Below, in pieces: positions 11,867-24,118 of a stretch of 64,000 nt of DNA (its first letter is position 1; each line of letters starts with the position of its first letter). The notes below the pieces were generated by a model, which did no database searches, had not been told where the DNA came from, and saw nothing but the letters and a program-made list of their open reading frames with translations. A program made the translations under genes and the position numbers. The stretch spans positions 68,398,079 to 68,462,078 of the forward strand of contig OY829327.1 in assembly GCA_963691655.1 (NCBI GenBank), written 5' to 3'. Source of the DNA: Toxonevra muliebris (Eukaryota > Arthropoda > Insecta > Diptera > Pallopteridae).

Positions 11867-14800
11867 TTTTGTCCATATCTTCCCATTACCATCCCACTGT
11901 ATGCACATAAGTCTTAACCAACTGAACTAATAAATTAAATGACAATTTTTAAAGACAAAATTAGACGAAAATTGTCACCATTAGTGTGTGTTTTTTGTAA
12001 GTTTAAAATAATTAGCATTTTAATCTAATCATATGATGGTAGCTAAGTTTTAGGTAGCCAGCCTTGTTAGTTTAGTAAATTTTTCATCGAGTCACATTAA
12101 AGATCATTTTGAAATTTATTCTAATTTAAATTTCTAGTAAAAGTCTACAGCTAATATACTCTGGTTGGTAGTTAATCGATTACAATAAATAGGCACATAA
12201 ATTTCTTGTTTAATCGCTTACTTTAGTCTTACTTTAGCTGGCCATTACAACTGGACAGGCGGCAGATAATATTCGAGCTTGTGAAAAACATCTTGCCCAG
12301 TAAAACAACAAGAGAGACAGACTGTACCTTGCTATCCGCGCCCTACCTTTCAAAGCCACACTCAGATACTTAAAAGCAAAAGTAAATATTGTATTTGTTG
12401 AAACGCGTTCCTTTTAGAATAAAAAGTTTGAAGCAGTTGAAGCTGATTGCGTTTTCTACTAAATTAGAATTGAATTGAAATGTTCTTGTTCAAATAAAAC
12501 GAAACTCCACGTATGCAAGTGCGAATATGCATTTTCCACACAAGCACACAGACGCACACACATGTGAGCACACATAGATACAACTACAGCTGTGATTATG
12601 TATGAATGTATTCTATATGCACGTTTATTAAGTAAAAAAATGAATTTGAAATTCACTATAAAAAGTGCTAGAAGCATTTTGCGAACTCATTTTCAGCTCA
12701 ATCAAATCAAATAATTTATTCTGTGGAAATTATATGGCAGTGAGGTCAAACAAATCCATGCATAAGAGCTGCACACACACTCACACACATCCTAGAAATT
12801 TTATTGCAAAATCATAATAATGAAATAACAAAGTGTGTTGAAAATTTCGGACAAGAAGGAAATTATAAATTTCAAAAAAGTCTTGAGGGTCCAATGTAGG
12901 TGAAAGTTTAAATTGCTTCATTACCGAAGTGAAAAGGCATGCATATATTTATGTATGTATGTGAATATGTAGGCATGTGTATGGTACAGAATAATCATAA
13001 CTAGTATTGCAACTGATTAACACCAAAGATTTAAACGCATTTAACCATTTCACTACTGCTCCTAAACGCTGGGTTCTAAAATTTTTGTTGTTGTTGGGTT
13101 TTGTTATTGTGACGACTGGCAACATTTATGGCTTATTCGATGGCTTATTTTGCTAAAGTATTTCAGATCTTCCTTGTGACAGCAGAATATGAAAATAGGG
13201 TGCTAAAAAATAATTAAAATGAAACAAAAAAAATTTGAGTTTGGGAAAACTGGAAGCACTACTCCGAAAAGAGTTGTTTTAAAGGATGTTTTACAATAGG
13301 TTTGGGATTTTGTATGGGAAAAGCATTCAACTTGCCTATAAAAGATTTTCAGATATCTCTACCTAGGTAAAAAAAGCCGCTAAGGCGAATGGCGTACCCA
13401 GTACCCGTACAACCAAACCGAAAGCCACCCCTAGCGCCTAAAGTGACCATTTGATATAGTTGCAATATATAATATTGCAATATTAGGAACCAGTATCACA
13501 ATTACGATTTAGCATTTCTACATTAAAATGCTATACAAAAATATTTAACCAATAGATTCGATGGAAATGCTGAACTTTTGTGACAAGTTAAACGCAATAG
13601 CTTAGTGGAAAAGCGCTACAATGACGTCGCTATGAATGTTGAAAATATGCGATTAATAATTAAATTCGTACAATATAAAAATGTCTTCAAATAAAAATTT
13701 AAGTAAGAATCTTTTTGTTATTTTTAATATGAGAATATCAGAAACAGAAACTTCTCATATCTTTGACATTCATTGTAATGATATTAGGAAACTCCATTAC
13801 TAACTGAAATTCTCACACGCTTTCAAGCTGTGTATGTAGCTTAGTGTCAATTCTTTTCATTTGTTTTCTTTCATGCATTGTCTTGAGCCTTTGACTTTTG
13901 ACTGACTATTGTTGTCATACATACATACATATGTACATATATACAAATGTAAAGGTAAATAATCTACGTTTTATGATTATGCCAAAACAATATTAACCCA
14001 AAATTCTTTCCTCTCTGTCATTCTGGTGCTATTGTGTCATTTTCTCTTCCCTGTGTTAATTCAATATCATTAACTTTTTTTTATATTTTGTCTGAATGTG
14101 CCCAGTGGATAAGTAGAGAAAAGAAACTGCCTTTGTTCCAATTATTCAACAAATTCATTCATGTTTGAGTAGAGGTACTCGTATAGATTTTTCATTTGAT
14201 GGAAGAAATTCTTATCTGGCATAGATTTCCTTATAACTGAAATATGGAAGCTTTTAGAAATTTGTATCTAGTTTTGTCGTGATGTTTTTATATTTTTTAC
14301 GTATGTACTTCAACCTTACCTTTCTCTAGCTCTACTGTACTCGTATGTATGTATGTATGTAAGTCTCGATAGTATTTACGTAAGTATATGATGCAAATGC
14401 ACTTGTTTTATCTGATGGCTGTCTGTCGATCAAATACAAAAATATCACACCGTCATTCATGCTCAACAAGACAGTTTTAATAATTTTGACATAATCACAT
14501 CAGTCAAATCTTCTAAAATCAATTTTTTTTTTGTTTTGTTAAAAACCACAAAACATACGTTAATACATATGCACATATTTATTTCAGTACTCAGGTGTCG
14601 TATTTATGCCTTTTTGTTTAACTTGTGTCAAGTGGACAAATTTTGTTTAGATCTTAAGACAAAAATGTTGTACTTTTATGCATGATTTTTTAAAACAACT
14701 TTGAGAGTTTTTTAGTTTAGGTTTATGAGTTATCAATTCTCTGAGATCGCTATATACATTTTTTGAAAGAAAAAACCAAAAAAACATTTGAAAATTCATA

Positions 14801-15079
14801 ACTTCATCTGAGTATTTACTAATATCATACATCGTCACCTATATTTCATAAAAAATATCTCATAAAGTTTTCAATTTGTAGTTACATTTACAAATGCAAA
14901 TTCGATTTTTTAGAAAAAAAAACACAGATATGTTTATATTCCTCAAAATAAAAATAAAATTGCCAAACGGAATAGAATTTGTAGATCCAAAACAAAATGT
15001 AATAAGTTCAAATTACATAAAAGCTGAATTGGATTGAATTTGACTAGTTTATGATTTGACTAGTTTGCGCTTTTTTTTA
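11867..15079. other. Gene-free stretch
   Basis: Typical fly intergenic or intronic sequence with TATG/CATA microsatellites near 12945-12975, 13915-13945 and 14340-14360, and CA-rich runs near 12535-12560 and 12770-12790. No coding region or element end was recognised. Confidence 0.55.
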
Positions 15080-16618
15080 TTAACTCTTTGACGCCCAAAC
15101 TTACGTTTGTTTTGAAGTAATGGTTTCTTATTGATTTATTTGTCCTTTATTAAAGATTAAAAAAACTTAGCTATGGAGCTGTAGACAACCACTGGATAAC
15201 CTTTTTTTTCTCCAAGTTTTTGATTTTCATATTCTCTAATCTTTTATAAACATATTTGATAAAGAAATTTCTACTTAGTATCAATTAAACGTATTTTTTT
15301 TAAAAAATAGTGGAAATGATTTTACTAAAAATTTTTACTCTTATGCAAGTTTTTGACTTCAAAGACAAAAAAATTAAAAAAAAATAACTTAAGCACGGAA
15401 TTTCAAATGTCCGGCATTAACTAGCGTGAAGAATACCTAAAGGAATCGAATACATATATCGTTCATAGTAAAATTTGTTTAACACTTGAGTATTAGATAC
15501 ATTATTCTGTATGAAATTTCTTGAAATAAATTCTTGATTTATTGAAACATAAGCTTGTGCCACATTTTTCGCATTTAACATAAGTATAGCCATCACATAC
15601 TGGTAATTTACATGTAATCACCTACCAATTTCCGCCAGTGGTTCATGTGGTATAGGCTTACTTTGTTTTAAAATTTTCAACCACATAGTTTGGTTTGAAA
15701 TTTGGTTCATCTTTTAGTTTCATGTCAACATTGTTTTTAAAATTCCCGCAATGGGTGTCCAATATCGACGATTGTTTGGAATTTGAACCACAGACATTAC
15801 AATGCATATACATACAAATTGTTTTGTAAATATTATCTCGCTTCTCTAGATCTTTCTGGCAAGCATATAAATTGGATTGTTACCAATAGATTTCATAAGT
15901 TCATCTGAAAAAATATGTAAAATAAGCGCAAGGCCCATTCAAAAACTGTCCAGGGAGATCTTCGCTGCCTTCAAATTAGTTTGTAACTCAACATCAAACT
16001 TTTTTTGTTTCCAATAGTTCTTCCATATTTTTCTTTTTAAGACTGCACATCACCAATTGCCTATTCATCATCTCCTCTGCATTAGTCTCTTCCGCTGATC
16101 TCCATGTCTTCGCATCGACTTAAGTTGAATTCAATATTATCATCATCACCGTCATTATTAAAAAACTCATCCTCACTTTCTTCCAACTTCCAGGATTAAA
16201 TGCATGGGATTGCATATATGGTGCTATTTTACAATATCAATTCATATCGACGCACACGCATGAATTTGCACTTATGCAATGATACATCACTACGCATAAG
16301 TAAATATTTTATAATTTAATACTATTGGCAATTTGCGAAGACAATGTAATAAACTTTTCAAATTGTACTTATATTTTGTAAATATTCACAATATTTCACA
16401 ATATTAGAAGAAAATAACACAATTTTTTCAGTTTCCAAAACATTAATTGTATTCGCGACTTATTTGAATTTATTTTTTTACTAATCTTCACGAAATTTCG
16501 CTATAAATTGATTGTTTTGACATAAAAGAATCAGCTGAAGCAGAAATAACTGTAAAAGTTGTCATATCTACGAGAAGTTAACATTGCATATATGCAATGC
16601 CATGCAACGAAGGGTTAA
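15080..16618 (-). mobile_element. piggyBac-like element with TTAA ends
   Basis: TTAA stands at 15080-15083 and 16615-16618, the strict target of piggyBac elements. The ends just inside read CTCTTTGACG on the left and, inverted, CCCTTCGTTG on the right, a short degenerate inverted repeat like the CCCTTTG-type ends of the family. The body on the minus strand holds piggyBac-type protein pieces, which decides the assignment. Confidence 0.65.
15500..16200 (-). pseudogene. piggyBac-like transposase lacking its catalytic core
   Basis: Read on the minus strand from the right: an acidic N-terminal segment (EDEFFNNDGDDDNIEFN, near 16190-16120), then a piece like the first conserved domain (YFTYFFR, then DELMKSIGNN, near 15930-15880). 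It then passes directly to a cysteine-rich C-terminus, CNVCGSNSKQS near 15790 and VCDGYTYVKCEKCGTSLC near 15580-15520, followed by FNKSRIYFKKFH. That last block is the zinc-binding domain that ends piggyBac transposases. The whole DDD catalytic region, normally several hundred residues, is absent, and frames are broken. Confidence 0.65.
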
Positions 16619-17002
16619 AAATACCCCAGAAAAATGCAATAAATTTAGTGCGTTTTTTTGTTTTATACTTCTCTAAAGATATTGTAAAATAGACTTTTCT
16701 ATGTGCATACCATTTTTCACTCAGAAGTTACTCAAATTTCATGCGCTAAGTCGAAGCAAACTTTACATTGAAAATAAAATATTTTTATTTAAAATGTGGA
16801 AAAACGCAACAAAGGTAAAATTTCTTTATTTTAAAACGAATAAAACAATTTTATTATTTTGTGTTGAATCTTATTGTCCAATGGGAAGACTATTTTACCA
16901 CATATGGTAATTCACGTCAGGGTCCGAGCGCTCAATGACATCTGAAAAAAATGTTAAAGTGTTTTATATTTGAGCCTTCGTTTTTGGACTTGTTTGGACA
17001 TA
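16619..17002. other. Short gene-free spacer between two elements
   Basis: A+T-rich. The 69-codon open frame at 16701 has no recognisable feature. It separates the piggyBac-like element from the Tc1-like element. Confidence 0.5.
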
Positions 17003-18258
17003 CACTGATGGACAAAATAATAGGTATATGCATAGTTTATATTGTTTTTGCTTAGTTACTGTGAATACATAAAACTGTGATACAATTTACCGTTATGCAG
17101 ACGAAGCTTTAAATATTCTGAAGTGTATTTGACAGTCATTCGCTTCTAGCGCTGTCTTAATTGTTTTAGAATTGAAAGTTACTCGCGCTGCTAAGATTTT
17201 AGTTGGACAAAAAAATTGGTGTAAATACTTTAAAAATAGTTTTTTAAATAAAAAGTAGATTTTACGGTATTTGTTTGCAAAGGTATGTATGTTTAATAGA
17301 GTTTCGGCAAAAAAAAATAGCTTTACCACTATTGTAGATGGGCCGAAAAAATCATTGCACCCCTGAGGAGAGGCGTATAGCTCAGAACTTAAGAGTTCAA
17401 GGCAAAACTTACAAATTTATTGCACAATTTCTGGGACGCTCTGAAAAGTTGGAAACACGCGGAAGACCTAAAAGATGCAGCTGATGATCAGCGGATAGTT
17501 TTGCTATGCAAAAGAGACCCTAAAATGTCATCCAGGGCTATTGTTGCTGAAATAGGTAATATAGTAACACCAAGAACTGTGCTTCGTCGTTTAGTAGAAG
17601 CTAACCTGCCTGGCAGAATAGCTCAAAAAGTGCCGTTGCTTCGGAAACAAAATTTATGCAAAAGGAAACTTTTGCGCAATATCCTTTGGAGCGACGAAAC
17701 AAAAATTAATTTATTTTCAAACGATGCCGGAAGGAATGTTCGTCGTCCCAAAGGAATGGAATTTCATCCGCGGTATACACAAAAAACCGTAAAACATGGA
17801 GGGAATATATTATGGTATGTTGATGTTTTTCCTGGAACGGTGTAGGCCCTATCTTTCGCATCCACGACACTATGACCAAGTTTGAATACAGAGACATAAT
17901 GGAAAATATTATGCTGCCATACGCTGAAGAAAACATGCCATCGATTTGGCAATTTCAACAGGATAATGATCCTAAACACTCATCTAAGCTGGTGAGTGAT
18001 TGGTTTCAGGATCATAATATTCATATTTTGGAATGGCCAAGTCAGTCTCCCGATCTCAATCCTATTGAGAATTTATGGGGAGAGCTGAAATGGCAGTTAT
18101 CCAAGCGGACGTTTTCAAATAAGGAGAGTTTGTGGCACAATGTCCAAAAAATTTGGCGCAACATACCAGTCCAGACATGTCGCACCTTAATCTCCTCAAT
18201 GCCGAGAAGGATTGAGAAAGATAAGAAGAAAAAGTGGGTGATTAGATGTTTATTTTAA
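17003..18258 (+). mobile_element. Tc1-like element, right end missing
   Basis: CACTGATGGACAAAATAATA at 17003, preceded by TA, is a typical Tc1-like terminus. Its inverse is not found between the transposase stop at 18258 and the hAT element at 18528, so the right end is deleted or badly eroded. The transposase remnant inside confirms the family. Confidence 0.6.
17338..18258 (+). pseudogene. Tc1-like DD34E transposase with two frame changes
   Basis: The reading starts at ATG 17338 (CTPEERRIAQNLRVQGKTY, the first helix-turn-helix region, then RGRPKR). It moves to a second frame from about 17420 to 17830 (second DNA-binding region, then ILWSDETKINLF with the first aspartate, then RRPKGMEFHPRYTQKTVKHG). 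It returns to the first frame from about 17840 (WQFQQDNDPKHSSKLV, SQSPDLNPIENLW). The second aspartate and the glutamate are 34 residues apart, the Tc1 spacing. About 20-25 residues seem to be missing before ILWSDE. All catalytic residues remain, but the frame changes and deletion make it inactive. The C-terminus (LISSMPRRIE) is preserved. Confidence 0.8.
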
Positions 18259-18527
18259 TAAACCACTAATAAAACAATACAATCATACGAATATCGATTT
18301 GCAACTCAGTTATTCTACTGCAAGTACAAACGTCAATTCACTCAAAATTTCACCCAAGACTAAGCTAAAAACACGTCCAGACAAAACTATGGGAATATGT
18401 GTAAAATTCAAAGGTGAAAAACTACCTGCAGACCAAAACAGTTCAGCGGAACTATTGGAAAATCAAGCACCGGTTGCGAAAAAAGGCCGATCAAAACATT
18501 TAAAAAGGTTTACCCGTATTACCACAG

Positions 18528-19812
18528 CAGGGCCGTAGCCAGGATTTTTTTCGGGGGGGAGGGGGAGGTTTTCATTGGAAGAAAATATGATGACCCTAAC
18601 AACTAACAGATTATGGTTAATGACGAACGACGACTTAGATGTGATTATATCCTTTATGAAATATGGTGGTTTTAAATAAAAATATGGGAGGAAATGGGAC
18701 CAATCTTCATATTTGGGAACTTTTTTTTCCTATGTAAATTATTGCGATTCATTTTCAGACTAAGGACAAAAGTGGATAAATATATTAAAGCTTTAGGAAA
18801 ATTTTTGTTTTTGAAATTTTTTTATCTTAACTTAAAAAAAATTGCTGAAAATGACAAAAAGTTTACTGAACAATCAATTTAAATTTTTTCAAAAAAATAT
18901 TATTCAATATGAGTTCCAATGCATTTTTTATCGTGAAGGACATAATTTCGATAACACATTGACTTGCCATTACTGATGATGCACCCGACCTCAAAAAAAT
19001 TACTAAAAATACTAAAAAAAGTCAGAGTTTCATTTTTTTCAAATGATTATCAGTGGGAATTCGGGCCATGATTAGGAATCCGGATGAGGTTGGCTTATAT
19101 TCCCAAAATTCGTGCAGTCACTGCATTGAAAGAGGCCATTCCGAGTCGGGGTGCTCTGAGCAATAAAGGGTTAAAGAGTTAATTACATTTTAAGATTGTT
19201 TCCTGAAACTTTGGAGCTGATCCACTACTAGTCACTACTAGTGCCCTACATGAACTTTGCGAATAAAATGGTTCCTAGTGTTTGAGAATGAATTTTTTAT
19301 ACTGAACACGAATCTGAGGTCAAAAATTTCCCATCACCCCACGTTTTAGAAAAAATGGGATTGGACCCTAAAAGAGAATTTTTGTCCATCTTTAAAAATT
19401 GGAGAGCTGAACACTGGCGTGCTACAAACTTCGAAATCAAAAAATTGTAGACTGAATCATGCCCTTCCAAATGAGCCCTAAACCCGAAACTTTAAATCAA
19501 AAATAGTTACTGACCTAGAAAAACATAAATGCAGGATTGCTCAGCATCACCTTCTCTTTTTGTATCCAAAGTCAAACCTCATGTCAAAGAAAACAAATCG
19601 GATCTAGTCTCATAGTGTAACTAAGATTTCAAGTTTATTTCTTTATATATGACCGATGGAAGTTAAAAATATCTCAAAACTGTTCAATATATTTTATTTT
19701 GATTTTTTTTTTATCCACTGGCAATTAATATTAAAAAATAGAAGAAAGTTTCCACATTTCCGGGGGGGTCAGAGCCCCCAAAACCTCTCCCCCCCCCCCA
19801 AATACGGCCTTG
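18528..19812 (+). mobile_element. Complete non-autonomous hAT element with perfect 8-bp target duplication
   Basis: TACCACAG at 18520-18527 is repeated exactly at 19813-19820. Between them lies a 1285-bp element whose ends are CAGGGCCGTAGCC and, inverted from the right, CAAGGCCGTATTT; both continue into G-rich runs and a GAGGTTTT block. An 8-bp duplication and CAGGG-type ends define the hAT superfamily. No transposase is seen, so it would depend on an enzyme from elsewhere. It sits in a 230-bp open stretch (18299-18527), but the frame after excision soon stops, so no gene interruption can be claimed. Confidence 0.85.
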
Positions 19813-19820
19813 TACCACAG

Positions 19821-22032
19821 GATATTCTTATAGAATTCTCAGAGCTAAACAACAACTACAACGATCATAATAACATTGTCACCTGTGCAGTTGCTTATGT
19901 GTATTCAAAATACCAGTATTTTCTTTGTAAAAACCCTTGAGGAAATCATTAATGTTCCATGGTTTTTCCGTTCCAGAGGAGCATGCAATAGTAAATGGGC
20001 TCTCTTTTGGAAAAAGAACGTTTACCCCAAATATTGGTTAACTAAGTAACTAACTTTTAAACAATTTAAGCCCATTAATTTCTACGTCAATTAGTTAGTC
20101 ATCAGTGTCATCTAGAAAAGGAAACGAATGTTATTTAAAAAAAAAGTCTGAATTTCAAAATATAAAAAGTCGCCATTTGGAATAGCTTGTATTTCTGTTG
20201 GTATTAAAGAGACTTTTTGATAACAAGGGTTAATCGATTACTTCCACTCTCTTAAGTGTTTGAAGAAGGTTACTGATTACACTATGAGTTGCTTTATTCC
20301 AAATGTCCCATAACTTTAATTTTTGCACTTAATTGGAATCCATTTTATAACATGAACACTTTGAATCAAAAAACTCTTCATTTCTTGACTTACAAGATTT
20401 GAAAATGTTTTTTTTTTTTGTGAATTTTGTGAATTTTGTGAATTTCGGGAATCCTTATAAAATAAACTGAAATTCTTAATGTACGTAAAATAGAAAGCTT
20501 TCTGAAAAATCTCACTAAAACATATGTATAAGATTCTAGAAAAGTAAAGATCTGCTAATTGAATATTATTTTAAAACTTAAACTATCAAATTCTCGCATT
20601 TGACGCTTGAAAAAATTATCTTTTGTGTTGAAAGTTGTTGCCACAATACAGAGACGACGACAGGAATCCCTTTGTATATACATAGGTTACCATATCCCCG
20701 TAGAAACACACATACATCCATCCATAGATGCCATCCATGTATCAGAGGACAAACATCAACAAATACAAATCGCAATACAAGGCGATTTCGTTGACAGAAA
20801 TCTCAAACATAAAATGAGGAGACTGTCGCTTTTTTTTAGATACTGCAACAAATTCGTTTAGCTTAGTTAGTGTAGTCTTTGTTGCACACACATACAAAGT
20901 CACAGACCGAGAGACTCGAGACTCGACGCTTGTGGTCTTCCATTCACCAGAGTATATACTTATTTGATGAACCCTGTACTTCATCTTTGGTTGCACGTTT
21001 TCCATTTCGTAACCAATTCACGTTCGCTGGCAAGTATGTAATTGAATGCGATGACAATAATGATGATGATGATGATCATTCCTGATGACATTCGTAAGAA
21101 TGGTGATGGTAACGATGATGATGATGATGAGGTCTTGTTGTATATTACATTTGCAATGTTCGCATTTACTTGGTTTGCATTTCTACGCGGGTTCATAAAT
21201 TGCATTAACATTGTCATCCATTTGGCCATTTTCACATGCTTCTCTTTTTGCCATTGCCATGATTTGTTCATAGTTTATGGTTTTTAAAGTAGATGCATTT
21301 TATCTTTACAGTTATCTTGGTTACTTTGCATATTACAAGTAAATGTGAACAAACCTTCTTTTTTTTTGTCAGTCAACCAACCACCGGAAGCTGAAATTTG
21401 TTTAGTAGAAGATTTGAATAGTTCTTGGAATAATTTTATGTTAAACTTATTTTTATTTTATATTAAAAAATAAAGCAAAGTTACAGGGAAGCAAAAGAAA
21501 AAGTTCGTTGAGAAACTTCCATACTAAATTTTACGTTTGTGACATTCTGGAAATTTCGTGTTGATTAATCTAATCGCTGAGATTCTTACCTCGGGGTAAG
21601 TGTGATCATGAAATGTTGGAGAACATAAAACGCTATCTGAACAAGTATTGCTCTATTCTAGCATGCAAGAAAACAATTTACTCCAACTGAGTGGACCAGC
21701 CCTATTCACCGTCGCATAAAGGTCAAAAATCCCAAAAAGCTGTTCCAAAGTCAAGAATATTTTTTTTTTCTACGCTTTCGACTGTTGTAATAAATTAAAG
21801 ATATTCGCGAAAGAAAGTGAAAAAAGGTTATGTTTAGTAAGTGCATAACTTATGATTAAATACATATGGACTGAGAGTCAATTATTTTCGATTTTTTCTC
21901 GTGATGTATCTGAATTTTCAGACCTATAGATTTCATTATTAAAACATCTTGCAAAACATTTCGCATCCCATTACAAGATGTTTTGCAAGCCGCGCACAAA
22001 ATACCAGTTTTATTTAATTACACGGTCCAACA
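19821..22032. other. Gene-free stretch
   Basis: Contains three tandem GTGAATTTT-type units near 20422-20450 and a GAT/ATG microsatellite near 21057-21131 that creates mirrored open frames rich in aspartate or isoleucine. A 12-bp inverted repeat (CTTGCAAAACAT at 21948-21959, inverse at 21978-21989) lies just outside the large palindrome. No gene supported. Confidence 0.55.
21057..21131. repeat. GAT microsatellite (interrupted)
   Basis: Two GAT-rich runs, near 21057-21077 and 21103-21131, separated by a short unique piece. They explain the open frames on both strands here. Confidence 0.8.
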
Positions 22033-24118
22033 GCATTTTGGCAACAGAATAGCGACAGTATAATTCTGAAAGAGCATGTTGTATAGACCATTTTTGTAAA
22101 ATAATCTTAGAGTCCAGCACGCCTCAGTTTTTTTTTTACAGTGTGTCATAGTTTTAACTTTTTTGTCGAAGGGACCTGAATATAAAGAACAAAAAGTGCT
22201 ATAAATTGATGTCTGAGAAAAATCTTAATGGCAAAGTATTATAGTAGAATTTGGTTCCTCTTTTTGTAGGTCATTTTGGCCCTTAGTAAAATTATCTGGT
22301 AAATATTTTTGTAGAATACTATACTTCTTAAGGGGTGTAGAAAATGCTAACGCCCTGTCACCGCCTTTACAACAGGTCAATAGCCCACTGTCCCAAGTTG
22401 TACATATAATTTTAAGTATGTAAATTTTAGACGAAAATCGTGTTCACAAATATTAAAATTATGGTTCTTCAATTATACTACGTATTTCACTTAGCTTTTG
22501 ATGATGGAAAAACGTTCAAAATGTAATATCTGGCGACTGGTCAAGCATTAGCGGTGAGCATAGCCAAGAGTCGTGATCAGCAGACAAACATGAAATTTTG
22601 AACATTTTTGCTTTAGCAAATTTTCCAGTATACCTACGTGTCTCTTAGATTTCCGCCCCCTACATTTATGAAAATCAGAAAAATCGGCGCCGGACACCTG
22701 GGGATGTTCCCTTGGTAGTCAAAACTATAATGCTTAATCCACATTCATAAGTTTATTTTTAAGTGCTGTCAATTTTTCCATGAAAGACCGGTCAGTGCAA
22801 TGCTTCCGTATAACTTGAGATCGGTGATTTCAACGAAGTTCTCATATTTTCAATGTTCTTAATAGTTTCTGAGGAATTTACTATACAAATTATTAAATTG
22901 ATTGCACATATCTCAAGCACCATAATTTGCAATGAAAAACTAGCATCACCATTGAAATCAGCATTCAGTTATATACATAAATATGATATATGTATAATAT
23001 TCTTATCATAAGAAAAATGGGAAGTCATTTAAAAGTTCTAAAATTTTTGAATTTTTTCATACGTTTTTATTGAGGTTTATGAAGAAAAAGGTGAAATAAA
23101 ATATCAACCCATACCGAACCCAGCCTGGCATTTTCAGTGTTTAACCCACATTCTTAAGTCTACAAAATAATAAGATTTAAAAACAAAACAAAAAGGTACT
23201 TCCAGAGATATTCACATATCTTTGAAGGATCTTATGTCCTTGAAAAATTTTGTTTCTGAAATAAATTTTTTTTTATTTGTTTCTTATAGTCCTCCATATT
23301 ATAACAAGCTACATATTTTTAAATTGCCATTCATATATCGGAAGTTATGAGTTCCTGAAAATGACTCTTTGGAGCATGTTCGAAAACTTTGAGCGACCAC
23401 TGCACGTAAACCATAAGAGATAATAAAAAAAGAAGTCCATTTTTTAAATACTAAGATTTTTTCTACAAAAAATCATCGAAATCGAAGCGGTGTCTAAAAC
23501 AATTTTTATCGAAATTTGCTGGAATTACCCATATGCACAACTTGAGAAAGTGGGCTATTGACCTAGTATAAAGGTGGTGGCAGGACACTGGTATTTTCTA
23601 TGCCCATGACTTAGATTGAACCGGCAGATCACCTGCCAGGCGCGTGCTAGTTCAGCGTAAATTAAAAATTTGGTTGGGGTAAAAAGTTATTTCCTTTTAT
23701 TAACCGTTAACCCTTATAATATATGACTTTTTTGTCTTTGGTGACCCCTAGTAAAATTTTCTGGCAAATATTTTTGTGGAATATTTCAATCCTTAAATGT
23801 CGCTTTTGAAAGGGCTTTTTAGGGTTTCATCGAAATTGGGGTCAAATTGACCCATAAAAAGAGCAACTAAAGGGTTAAAATGTTCTACAGAAATGATTCT
23901 CGTAAAATTCTACCATAAAACTTTGTCATTAAGATTTTTCTCAGAGATCAATTTATATCACTTTTTGCACTTAGCTCCCTTCGACAAAAAAATGAAAACT
24001 TTGACTTACTATAAAAAAAAAAACTGGGACGTGCTAGATTGACTATAAGTTTATTTTACAAAAATGCTCTATACAACATGTTCTTTCAGAATTATATGCT
24101 GGCTATTTTGTTCCAGGC
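22033..24118. repeat. Large imperfect palindrome (foldback-like)
   Basis: Two pairs of inverted segments are visible. Outer: 22033-22268 against 23881-24118, sharing GCATATAATTCTGAAAGAAC-type sequence, TTTTTTGTCGAAGGGA and TCTGAGAAAAATCTTAAT. Inner: 22337-22408 against 23527-23608, sharing GGTCAATAGCCCACT and a CACCGCCTTTA/CACCACCTTTA block. The arms differ by substitutions and indels, so the structure is old. A loop of about 1.1 kb (22409-23526) has no recognised coding region. It could be a foldback-type element or a non-autonomous transposon with very long inverted ends; no clear terminus or target duplication was found. Confidence 0.7.
23707..23878. mobile_element. Candidate small TTAA-flanked MITE inside the palindrome's right arm
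   Basis: TTAA at 23707-23710 and 23875-23878 bracket a 172-bp segment that begins CCCTTATAAT and, inverted from the right, CCCTTTAGTT. That fits piggyBac-type ends. It interrupts the right arm of the palindrome between the two inverted blocks. A partly similar stretch (TAGTAAAATT..CTGG.AAATATTTTTGT) occurs in direct orientation near 22275-22312 in the left arm, which weakens the simple insertion reading. Confidence 0.4.

Noticed and set aside
13598..13640. TAGCTTAGTGG, an A-box-like tRNA start
   Set aside because: No B box or cloverleaf follows within tRNA distance.
18299..18538. 79-codon frame interrupted by the hAT element, as a possible disrupted gene
   Set aside because: Removing the element does not give a longer convincing frame, and the peptide is unrecognised.
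21042..21287. Mirrored frames around 21 kb with runs of isoleucine or aspartate
   Set aside because: Products of the GAT microsatellite.
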